A stretch of 64,000 nucleotides of DNA from Martinezella rhizogenes (GTDB taxonomy: Bacteria; Pseudomonadota; Alphaproteobacteria; Rhizobiales; Rhizobiaceae), in the NCBI RefSeq assembly GCF_007002745.1, contig NZ_SGNY01000004.1:372001-436000 (forward strand), written 5' to 3'. Both the position numbers and the translations under genes were made by a program. Position 1 is the first letter of the stretch. Each line of letters begins with the position of its first letter. The notes under the pieces were generated by a model. The model worked only from the letters and a program-made list of their open reading frames with translations. It had not been told where the DNA came from and made no database searches. Positions 1 through 6,712 of this stretch are shown one piece after another.

Positions 1-96
1 TATTCAGCGGTGTGGCATCGCTCGCTGTTCAACCTCGCGCTTTATATCACCCTCCTTGGCGTGCTTTCCGCTATTCTCAAGTGGTTGCAGACATGA
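1..96 (+). CDS. DUF1656-type small inner-membrane protein, C-terminal part
   Basis: Only the last 31 codons lie in the window, read from base 1. The visible residues end with a hydrophobic helix (LYITLLGVLSAIL) followed by KWLQT and a stop. A short protein of this kind directly before an HlyD-type adaptor is the usual position of DUF1656/AaeX proteins, which accompany AaeA/AaeB or EmrA-like aromatic-acid efflux systems. Its stop TGA overlaps the ATG of the adaptor gene as ATGA, so the two are translationally coupled. The family call rests on context and a hydrophobic fragment; the start is outside the window. Confidence 0.6.
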   Translation, partial: YSAVWHRSLFNLALYITLLGVLSAILKWLQT

Positions 97-971
97 CAAA
101 TTATACCGTCACCTTGGGCAGAGCCCTGTTGACCTTATCCATGGTATGTTGCGCAGCGGTACTAAGCTGGCACCTGTGGTCTTTCTACATGGAAGCGCCG
201 TGGACACGCGACGCTCATATCCGGGCAGATATCGTTCGTCTGGCACCAGATGTGTCGGGACCCGTCACGGAGGTTTTGGTATCCGACAACGCGCAAGTCG
301 AAAAAGGGATGCCCCTGTTTCGGATCGAAGCAGACCGGTTTGAACTCTCGCTGCGCCAGGCAGAGGCCCAAGTGCGGAGCAGTAAGGCCGCAGCGGATCT
401 GGCTAAGATCGAATTTGAACGATATCAACTGCTCGCCTCTAAAGAAGCCGCCAGCCTCAAGGAGCGGCAGCATGCAGAAAGCCTGCGGTACCAGGCAGAC
501 GCCGCTTATCAATCGGCACTCGTCGCCCTTGATCTGGCGAAGCTGAACCTTGACCGGACAACCGTGAAAGCGCCAGTCTCAGGCAAAATCACGAATTTCC
601 CTTTACGTCGGGGCACCTATGTCTCCGTCGGAAATGCGGTCGGCGTGCTAGTAGAAAGTGACGCCATCTACGTTGCGGGGTACTTTGAAGAAACAAAACT
701 CCCGCGGATCCACGTCGGAGATCGCGTGAAGATCGAGATCATGGGAGAACAGCAACCGATTATCGGCCATGTCGCAGGTGTTGCCGCCGGGATTGAGGAT
801 CACGAGCGAAGCGATACTGCAGGTTCGCTCGCTAGCGTTGCTCCAACATTTTCATGGGTCCGTCTGGCCCAGAGGATTCCGGTGCGGATTGAGATCGACC
901 ATGTTCCAAAGTCGGTCAACCTGATTGCGGGGAGGACCGCAACAGTCTCTGTTGAACCGAGGGGCAACTGA
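93..971 (+). CDS. HlyD/EmrA-family membrane fusion protein of an efflux pump
   Basis: Periplasmic adaptor of 292 residues that should link an inner-membrane exporter to an outer-membrane channel. One N-terminal membrane helix (about residues 10-30) is followed by the split biotinyl-lipoyl half (APDVSGPVTEVLVSDNAQV), a short alpha-hairpin rich in Ala, Glu and Gln, the second lipoyl half (TVKAPVSGKI) and a beta-barrel domain. This is the AaeA/EmrA layout. The start chosen overlaps the stop of the preceding DUF1656-like gene (ATGA); a longer frame begins at base 12 but would overlap that gene heavily. The exporter subunit, probably FUSC/AaeB-like, should lie to the left, outside the window. The substrate cannot be told. 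Confidence 0.85.
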   Translation: MTNYTVTLGRALLTLSMVCCAAVLSWHLWSFYMEAPWTRDAHIRADIVRLAPDVSGPVTEVLVSDNAQVEKGMPLFRIEADRFELSLRQAEAQVRSSKAAADLAKIEFERYQLLASKEAASLKERQHAESLRYQADAAYQSALVALDLAKLNLDRTTVKAPVSGKITNFPLRRGTYVSVGNAVGVLVESDAIYVAGYFEETKLPRIHVGDRVKIEIMGEQQPIIGHVAGVAAGIEDHERSDTAGSLASVAPTFSWVRLAQRIPVRIEIDHVPKSVNLIAGRTATVSVEPRGN

Positions 972-1278
972 GGCGTAAAACCATCCCCTGCGTCGGAATG
1001 CGTAGATCGAGGTGCGCGCGCGTCCCAGCGTTTTCGTGACCCCGATCTGTCAAGAAGAGACTTGCGGACCCGTCGGCGCCCCATTTATCGTACGTCTCCC
1101 TCTCCGCAGGAGGATATAGCGAGGGGCCCCACACATCTCATTGCCTGATTTTTAGCCCGTCCAACCTGAACCCCAATGCCCAGTAGCCTGCAAGGATTCA
1201 GAGCCGGGCCGAGCGAACCTTCTGGCGTGCTATGAACATCGGAACAAGCTCTCATTTCCCGGCTGGCTGAGCTCGCCG
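972..1278. other. Intergenic, nothing recognised
   Basis: About 300 bases between the adaptor gene and the convergent anti-sigma gene. I see no convincing reading frame, RNA gene or strong hairpin; short frames here have no recognisable product. Confidence 0.5.
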
Positions 1279-1983
1279 TTATCGCGGCATCCTTGCCAGT
1301 CCCTTAGCGAGGATCGGTCCGGTCGGTCGCCCCGTCGGCGATCCACCCGTCTGCTCAAGTGTGATCTCATAGAGCTGATCATTTCTTGGTGATGGCAAGA
1401 CCGGACTATCGAGACGTGCGGAGCGCGCACCTTCGATGAGGCCGAGGGAAACTGGCCCCATCTCCCGGGATGGCAGGGTCCAGACCTGGATCGTCTTGTC
1501 CCCGGGGATGTTGAAATCGGCCAGCATACGGATCGTCGCCTGCTCGTTGCCGAAATCCTCGACGACCGCCTGCACCTCCCCAGCATCATTGATCAGAACC
1601 GCGACGACAAGCGGTTCCACCGTCCGGGTCAGGCTGTAAGCGAGACCAATCGCGAGTAGAAAGGTGGCGGCGATGGCCGAGATCGCAGCCATTCGCCAAC
1701 CGTTTCTACGGTTGTCATTGGCGTTTGAGATCAGAGGCATAACAGCGGCTTGATCCTGGACCGGCAAGGCCGCTTCGATGCGCTGCCAAAGCTGCTCGGT
1801 GACGGTAGCAGGTGCCACGCTCATGTCGAGAGGCAGGAAGCGCTCGCGGCTGGCAGCAATTGCGGCGCGCAGTTCAGCATCGCGTTCCATGGCAACCTCA
1901 ACCTCGTCAACATCCGCGGCCTCTATCAGGCCCAGGACATATTCATCGGCAATGGCAGGGATATCCTTGCGATCGTAGGTCAT
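1279..1983 (-). CDS. Anti-sigma factor, RskA (anti-sigma-K) type
   Basis: Membrane-bound anti-sigma factor of 234 residues. The N-terminal cytoplasmic part (YDRKDIPAIADEYVLGLI) resembles the anti-sigma domain that holds the cognate sigma factor. One membrane helix (MAAISAIAATFLLAIGLAY, about residues 100-120) follows, then a periplasmic RskA C-terminal domain ending in the hallmark ITLEQTGGSPTGRPTGPIL. Its ATG overlaps the stop of the sigma gene as ATGA, the usual translational coupling that keeps the pair in balance. A longer frame reaching 2142 would run inside the sigma gene and is not needed. Confidence 0.88.
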   Translation of the reverse strand: MTYDRKDIPAIADEYVLGLIEAADVDEVEVAMERDAELRAAIAASRERFLPLDMSVAPATVTEQLWQRIEAALPVQDQAAVMPLISNANDNRRNGWRMAAISAIAATFLLAIGLAYSLTRTVEPLVVAVLINDAGEVQAVVEDFGNEQATIRMLADFNIPGDKTIQVWTLPSREMGPVSLGLIEGARSARLDSPVLPSPRNDQLYEITLEQTGGSPTGRPTGPILAKGLARMPR

Positions 1984-2531
1984 GCCATGCACTCCCGGAG
2001 AGCTGCAAGGCCACGCCTGATCCAGGATTTGGTCGTACCGAGCGGAATGCGCAGCCTCCCGGCGATCTCGCCATGCGAGTAGCCGCCGATATAGGCCATA
2101 AGAATGCCGCTCCGTTTGCTCTCGTCGAGTCCGCCGAGGCAATCATAGAGCCGCGAACTGCGGTCCAGCCTGTGCCACGCCGCCAAGACCTCATCCGCCT
2201 GCTCGCTGTCGCGCAGGGCCTCCACTTCCTCGACGGTGTGCTCACGCTTTCCGTCCCGCAGGAGATTAAGTGCCCGGTTGCGGACGATGGCATAGATCCA
2301 GCCTCGGGCAGAGCCGCGATCGGCCCTATACTGATACGCATGGGTCCAGATCCGGATGAAGGCGTCCTGCACCACCTCTTCGGCAAGCTCACGACGCCGA
2401 ACAATGCGCTCGGCGACCGCGATCAGGCGTCCCGCCTCCCGATCAAAGATCAGGCGCAGAGCGTTGCGATCACCCTTGGCGCAGGCAGCGAGTGCCGTAT
2501 CGAGATCATCCGGCTTAGAGCCCATCAGCAT
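1980..2531 (-). CDS. ECF RNA polymerase sigma factor
   Basis: Extracytoplasmic-function sigma factor of 183 residues, paired with the RskA-type anti-sigma gene downstream. Region 2 is visible (ALRLIFDREAGRL through ELAEEVVQDAFIRIWTHA, then GWIYAIVRNRALNLLR), and region 4 follows with a helix-turn-helix (GGYSHGEIAGRLRIPLGTTKSWIRRGLAAL). The ATG at 2531 is preferred because GGGAGAAGG stands a few bases upstream; the frame extends to 2648 without a better start. A promoter-like pair of elements just upstream suggests autoregulation. The target known from the sequence is the divergent DUF4394 gene. Confidence 0.9.
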   Translation of the reverse strand: MLMGSKPDDLDTALAACAKGDRNALRLIFDREAGRLIAVAERIVRRRELAEEVVQDAFIRIWTHAYQYRADRGSARGWIYAIVRNRALNLLRDGKREHTVEEVEALRDSEQADEVLAAWHRLDRSSRLYDCLGGLDESKRSGILMAYIGGYSHGEIAGRLRIPLGTTKSWIRRGLAALRECMA

Positions 2532-2579
2532 CAATACCTTCTCCCAACACCGACGAAGAAGACTGTCGGCTTTGAAAGC

Positions 2580-2608
2580 TATACCCGCCGGATCGACGAA
2601 TGGATGCA
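2580..2608 (-). promoter_or_regulatory. Candidate ECF promoter of the sigma/anti-sigma operon
   Basis: On the minus strand TGCATCC (2608-2602) is followed after 16 bases by GGTATA (2585-2580), about 49 bases before the sigma start codon. The same -35-like heptamer occurs on the other strand for the DUF4394 gene. TGTATCC/CGTATA-like pairs are the kind of element bound by ECF factors with RskA-type anti-sigmas, so I infer positive autoregulation. Confidence 0.5.
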
Positions 2609-2632
2609 AGTCGAAATTATTTTTTCGCAGGC

Positions 2633-2660
2633 TGCATCCAAACGGCATGGCTCGCGTGTC
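2633..2660 (+). promoter_or_regulatory. Candidate ECF promoter of the DUF4394 gene
   Basis: TGCATCC (2633-2639) then 15 bases then CGTGTC (2655-2660), about 70 bases before the ATG of the DUF4394 gene. The heptamer is identical to the one serving the divergent sigma operon, which argues for a shared ECF regulon. The -10-like part matches less well. Confidence 0.45.
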
Positions 2661-2728
2661 TTCAGTTCAGGAAGCGTCGAGAGCCGAGCGCTACACGACT
2701 TCCGAACGGTTCAACACGGGAGAAAGAC

Positions 2729-3517
2729 ATGAAGATCATTCGTTTCGCACTGATTGCCTCCTCTGCTTCCATCGCAGTGGCATCAACCGCATTCGCTGCC
2801 CCCGTCCTCGGCCTGAGCGGCGACAGGACGCTCGTCATCTTTGATACGGAGAAACCGGCGGTGACGAAAAAGATGGACGTGACTGGCGTCGACAAGCTTG
2901 TCGGCATCGACTTCCGCCCCGGCAACAAGACGGTGATCGGCGTCACCCCGGATCATCGCATCGTCTCGATCAATCTCGAAACGGGCGCCGCCACCGACGT
3001 CGCCAGAATGGACAAGATGCTGACCATGACGCAAGCCCCTGTCGTGGTCGACTTCAACCCGATGGCCGATCGGCTGCGCTTCATGACCGGAACGACCAAC
3101 CATCGCGTCCACCCGGATACTGGCGCTGTGACGGTTGACGGTGTGCTCGCCTTCGAGGAGGGCGACATGCACAAGGGCGAGACCCCGAACATCGTCGCTG
3201 CTGCCTATACCAACTCCGTCGGCAAGCCTGAAAAGACCGCCATGTATAATATCGATGCCACGATCGGCGCGCTGATCCAGCAGACCAAGCCGAATGACGG
3301 CACGCTGAAAGCAATCGGCAAGCTCGGCCTTAAAGACAAGCCTGCGGCCTATGCCTTTGATATTCAGGGTATGGCGGACGGCAAGAACGTGGCCTATCTC
3401 GCCGCATCCAAGACGCTCTACACGGTCAACCTCGAAACTGGAGCGGCAACCGAAGTCGGCCCGATCACAGGGCTCGACAACGAAGTGCGCGACATCGCCG
3501 TTCTGCCGAACATGTAA
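2729..3517 (+). CDS. Secreted DUF4394 domain protein
   Basis: Exported protein of 262 residues. A signal peptide (MKIIRFALIASSASIAVAST, cleavage likely after AFA) is followed by a single DUF4394 domain made of repeated beta-propeller-like stretches: VGIDFRPGNKTVIGVTPDHR, VDFNPMADRLRFMTGTTNHR and a closing AASKTLYTVNLETGAATEVG. The start at 2729 follows GGGAGAAAG and begins the signal peptide; the frame extends upstream without sense. The function of the domain is unknown. Divergence from the sigma/anti-sigma pair and a matching promoter element point to ECF control, as is common for DUF4394 genes in rhizobia. A strong hairpin terminator follows. Confidence 0.85.
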   Translation: MKIIRFALIASSASIAVASTAFAAPVLGLSGDRTLVIFDTEKPAVTKKMDVTGVDKLVGIDFRPGNKTVIGVTPDHRIVSINLETGAATDVARMDKMLTMTQAPVVVDFNPMADRLRFMTGTTNHRVHPDTGAVTVDGVLAFEEGDMHKGETPNIVAAAYTNSVGKPEKTAMYNIDATIGALIQQTKPNDGTLKAIGKLGLKDKPAAYAFDIQGMADGKNVAYLAASKTLYTVNLETGAATEVGPITGLDNEVRDIAVLPNM

Positions 3518-3546
3518 TTCGGCAGACGTTTAACGATGAAAACTGA

Positions 3547-3579
3547 AAAGGCCGGCGACCTCAAATGTCGCCGGCCTTT
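3547..3579 (+). terminator. Rho-independent terminator after the DUF4394 gene
   Basis: Perfect 13-base-pair stem: AAAGGCCGGCGAC (3547-3559) and its complement (3567-3579) around a 7-base loop, 30 bases after the stop codon. The A/T ends of the stem make it work in both directions, so it could also end transcription coming from the minus strand. Confidence 0.9.
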
Positions 3580-3601
3580 CTGATGACGGAATGGTCCCGG
3601 A

Positions 3602-3768
3602 CTACATCTTGCGCAGAAAACCTTGTCGATGACATGGATGACGCCGTTGGATTGTTTAATGTCGGCGATCGCCGTGTGCGCAACACCACCCATCTCGTTG
3701 GTGAGCGTGATCGTGCCCATGCATTCCCTGGCCTTCAGGATGCATCCGCCGACGATGAAACTTTGCGA
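3602..3768 (-). pseudogene. Fasciclin (FAS1) domain relic
   Basis: Reading leftwards from about 3768 the frame gives FIVGGCILKARECMGTI then HTAIADIKQSNGVIHVIDKV, the end of a FAS1 domain (the NGVIHVID motif is diagnostic). One base is missing near the end: after DKVF the correct ending LRKM-stop is in the neighbouring frame (stop at 3604-3602). The N-terminal two thirds of the domain are absent, because the stop of the DoxX gene lies about 20 bases upstream. So this is a truncated and frameshifted relic. Fasciclin genes are frequent partners of ECF sigma/RskA loci in rhizobia, in keeping with the anti-sigma relic at 5202-5357. Confidence 0.75.
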
Positions 3769-3790
3769 ATTTCGTCAGACGATATCAAGG

Positions 3791-4207
3791 CTATTTTTCG
3801 CCACGCCCGAATGGCCAGACGACGATGTTTCCCGCGAAGAGCGCCAACCACACCAAGTAAGGCTGCAAAGGCAACCGGATGAGATGGTAGGACCATTGCC
3901 ATGGCGAAACAGTCGCTGCACCAAGGCTGTCAATGGCACGCTTGATATTGGCCGGGAAGACGCAGATTGCATAGAGCGCCAGGCCAATGCCGGCAGCTTT
4001 CCGCAGCCTTGGCACCAGAATTCCGACCGCACCGGCAATCTCGCACAGACCAGTCAGGAAAATAGCGGCCTCCGGCTCAGGAACCCAGGCAGGCGTGATA
4101 CCGAGGAAGGGTTTGGGCAGGACGATATGAAGAATGCCCGCGAGACCATAGAAGCTGGATAATCCCCACTGGCACCGCCGCTGCCAGACATCAATCCTTG
4201 CCGTCAC
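3791..4207 (-). CDS. DoxX-family membrane protein
   Basis: Protein of 138 residues with four predicted membrane segments (SSFYGLAGILHIVLP, AIFLTGLCEIAGAVGILV, AAGIGLALYAICVFPANI, YLVWLALFAGNIVVWPF), the pattern of DoxX/COG4270 proteins. These small inner-membrane proteins are linked to redox or quinone chemistry, with no exact role known here. The GTG start at 4207 has AGAGGA upstream and overlaps the end of the hydrolase gene by 17 bases, so the two are co-transcribed and probably coupled. Confidence 0.8.
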   Translation of the reverse strand: MTARIDVWQRRCQWGLSSFYGLAGILHIVLPKPFLGITPAWVPEPEAAIFLTGLCEIAGAVGILVPRLRKAAGIGLALYAICVFPANIKRAIDSLGAATVSPWQWSYHLIRLPLQPYLVWLALFAGNIVVWPFGRGEK

Positions 4208-5198
4208 GTGCTATCCTCTGCTCGACATCCCTTTTTATGGCATTGAGGTTCGACTTGCGGCCCGCAACCGTCTCGATCGCTGCGATTGCCAGATCACTCG
4301 CGACGAAATCCGACTTGTGCCCGAGATTGTGCACGACGATCAGACAAGCACCACGAATATCGCGGGCGAGATGAAGGGAGTGGACCTCAGGGGAGACGAT
4401 ATTATCAGTATCGCCAGTAATGATGACTGTCGGCACTTTGATTTTGCGGTAATTCACGGAAGCCGCTCTGGCCCAGTCGCTCAAAGCCGCAACCTCTCTC
4501 GCATTGTGCCGAAATGCGAGCGGCCGCAGTGCTTGCAGGGCACGTGTCTTGTCGATGTAGCCGGCAGGAACCGGGTTCGGGGCAAAAACGCCTTTCGTGG
4601 CACGATCAATCGCCATAAGCCCGACAGCTGGCACGATAAGGGTGCTGAATAAAGTGCCTGTGACCGGGGCGCTGGCAGCGTCGTAGTACCAGGCGATCCC
4701 ACCATTCCATGAGTAGACCGCCGGAGACAGGAAGACGAGGCCCGAGACCATGTCAGGATGGCGCACGGCGAAGGACGCGGCAATTGCTCCCCCGAAGGAA
4801 TGACCGACAATAATAGCGCGGTTGATACCGCGCTTCTGCATGAGGACGGCAATGGAGTCGGCTTGACCGTCGGGCAAAATGTTCTGCTCACCACCGACGT
4901 CGGAATTACCGTGACCCGGGCGATCGAGGAACAAAAGCTTGGCCCGCTCCTGCAGCTTTGTCCGAAACGAGAAAATCGGATCGTAAAGGCTGGCGCTGGC
5001 ACCATGAATGAAAACGATTGGTGGCAAGTCTGGATTCCGACCAGGCTCAAGCAGGACACTATTAAGTTTGAACCCACCGACATCGATACGGACTGGCTGA
5101 TCGTCCCGCTTTGGCGCAGCAACCGCTTTAGAAACAATCAACGCGAAGCAGCCCATCATCAGAAGCGCAGCGATCAGGCAAAGAGTTCGATCCGGCAT
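4191..5198 (-). CDS. Alpha/beta hydrolase, exported or membrane-anchored
   Basis: Protein of 335 residues with an N-terminal hydrophobic signal or anchor (LCLIAALLMMGCFALIVSKA). The fold's landmarks are clear: oxyanion strand IVFIHGASAS near residue 65, nucleophile elbow GHSFGG near 135, the acid in ITGDTDNIVSPE and the catalytic His in VVHNLGHKSD. An esterase, lipase or haloalkane-dehalogenase-like role is possible; the substrate is unknown. It sits in an operon with the DoxX gene downstream and directly after an anti-sigma relic. Confidence 0.85.
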   Translation of the reverse strand: MPDRTLCLIAALLMMGCFALIVSKAVAAPKRDDQPVRIDVGGFKLNSVLLEPGRNPDLPPIVFIHGASASLYDPIFSFRTKLQERAKLLFLDRPGHGNSDVGGEQNILPDGQADSIAVLMQKRGINRAIIVGHSFGGAIAASFAVRHPDMVSGLVFLSPAVYSWNGGIAWYYDAASAPVTGTLFSTLIVPAVGLMAIDRATKGVFAPNPVPAGYIDKTRALQALRPLAFRHNAREVAALSDWARAASVNYRKIKVPTVIITGDTDNIVSPEVHSLHLARDIRGACLIVVHNLGHKSDFVASDLAIAAIETVAGRKSNLNAIKRDVEQRIARDGKD

Positions 5199-5201
5199 AT
5201 C

Positions 5202-5357
5202 CTAGAGCTGCCTCGCGGTTCCACTGGCAAAGATCGGACCTGTCGGAAGGCCAGTCGACAACCCTCCGAACGGCTCAAGGCTGACGGCAAGCGCCGCACC
5301 CACGCTAATGGTCTGGCGCAGGTCAGCTGGAATGAGCAGCTCACCCTCTGCATCCGC
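5202..5357 (-). pseudogene. Anti-sigma factor (RskA C-terminal domain) relic
   Basis: Fifty-one open codons ending at TAG (5204-5202) encode DAEGELLIPADLRQT, then SVGAALAVSLEPFGG and STGLPTGPIF. This is the end of an RskA-type anti-sigma factor; compare GGSPTGRPTGPIL at the end of the intact gene at 1279-1983. An in-frame stop lies just upstream, and no start, membrane helix or N-terminal domain remains. It ends four bases before the start codon of the alpha/beta hydrolase. It appears to be the remnant of a second sigma/anti-sigma locus. Confidence 0.75.
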
Positions 5358-5904
5358 CTACTCCACCTCAGAATTAACAGACTGAAACTTTTATCGGAGT
5401 TCCAGTCCGGGGCAAGGGGTGTACGGCTGTGTCACCATTTCTATTCGGCTCTCGGGATATGGAGGCACCGTTTCAAAAGCGGGCGTTCCCCGATTGGATT
5501 GCGGCCCGCAAGCTGTGGGCAAGACGACGCAGCTCTCAGGGTTGGGCTCTTGAAGGAATTCAGACCCGCGACCCGTCGTGGCCAAATTTCCTTTTTTCGA
5601 GATATTTTAGAGTAGATGAAATTTGCCCCGCCAGCATAGTTGATTTGAAACCGAGACCGGACTGACCCTTGCCAAAGTCCAAGCTGAGGTAGCAGCCTTT
5701 TCGACAGGACTAAGAAGAGGCAGTTCCCGATCTCATTCGTGTCATTCACAGCTGGATCGTGACATTAAGAAGTAACAATGAGCGCAGAAAAAACGGATCG
5801 CCGGCTTTGCGACGGTTGCGACGGAACGCTCCCTGAACCCTAGGACGACCTTTGCGATTTCAGTTGCCACAGCTTTCCATGGAATGATGGAAATGACCCT
5901 GCGG
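5358..5904. other. Degraded intergenic region, no gene recognised
   Basis: About 550 bases upstream of the anti-sigma relic. If a whole sigma/anti-sigma locus once stood here its upstream part should lie in this stretch, but I recognise no sigma-factor motif. The short frames present have no convincing start or domain. Confidence 0.5.
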
Positions 5905-6549
5905 TCAGCCGTCTGCCGATATTCCTCTGTAGAGCCAGTTCCAGGTCCTGTCGAAATACAGGTCGACAGACTGTCTTGTATCAAATTCGGCGCTGCCCAT
6001 CATCGCGGATGAGGTGGGCATTGCAACAAGACAGTGAATGAGATGGCTGGCGATCAGGCTCACATCCCCGGTCGCAACCACGCCCGCATCCTGCGCTGTC
6101 TGCACGGCATCGACGAGCCGGTTCATGATCGGATCGGGCTGCGGCGGGATCGGTCTTTTCTTTTCGAACACGACCGCTTCACTGAAGGTTATACGCTTCA
6201 GCGCAATGAGGTCCGGCTCCATGTTGATATGCAGCAATTCGCGCATCAGGGCCCGCAGGCGTTGAAGAGCGTTGCCCTGTGCCATCGGCAAGTCTCTCAG
6301 CCGTGCCACCGCTCGGGCGTGAGCATGTTCCACCACGGCTTCGAACAGGGCGACTTTCGAGGGAAAGCGGCGATAAACAGTATCCTTGCCTGCCCCGCAC
6401 TGCGAAGCGACCTGTTCCATTGAAGTGCCGGCAAAGCCGCGCGTCGCAAAAAGCGTGGTCGCAGCGTCGATTATCCGCTCGGCCGCGGCGTTCTGTTCCG
6501 CCTTCAAGGGCCGACCGACCCGCGCTGTGGCGTTTGTTTTTTCCGACAC
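5905..6549 (-). CDS. TetR-family transcriptional regulator
   Basis: Regulator of 214 residues. An N-terminal TetR helix-turn-helix is clear (RIIDAATTLFATRGFAGTSM, then CGAGKDTVYRRFPSK), followed by a C-terminal AefR-like ligand domain (DLIALKRITFSEA). It is divergent from the siderophore receptor gene with 163 bases between the starts, where a near-perfect inverted repeat lies. It most likely controls the receptor operon and itself. The inducer is unknown. Confidence 0.85.
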   Translation of the reverse strand: MSEKTNATARVGRPLKAEQNAAAERIIDAATTLFATRGFAGTSMEQVASQCGAGKDTVYRRFPSKVALFEAVVEHAHARAVARLRDLPMAQGNALQRLRALMRELLHINMEPDLIALKRITFSEAVVFEKKRPIPPQPDPIMNRLVDAVQTAQDAGVVATGDVSLIASHLIHCLVAMPTSSAMMGSAEFDTRQSVDLYFDRTWNWLYRGISADG

Positions 6550-6638
6550 CAGATTTCCTCCGCACTTGCCCGTGCCCGGCCTGTTTGAAGACGTCGAACA
6601 GGATTGCCAACATAAAAGTTGACCAACGCCTTCATATT

Positions 6639-6660
6639 AACTGGACAGGACGGTCCCGTT
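6639..6660. promoter_or_regulatory. Inverted repeat, candidate TetR operator
   Basis: Arms AACTGGAC (6639-6646) and GTCCCGTT (6653-6660) match at seven of eight positions around a 6-base spacer, midway between the tetR start and the receptor start. Size and place fit a TetR operator blocking both promoters. This is inference only. Confidence 0.4.
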
Positions 6661-6712
6661 TGATTTATGCACTCTAGCAGATTTCCCAAGCTTCGACCAT
6701 GGGGGCGAATTC

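Noticed and set aside
6699-6712. ATG at 6699 as start of the siderophore receptor
   Set aside because: It is out of frame with the receptor; the GTG at 6713 with GGGGGCG upstream starts the signal peptide.
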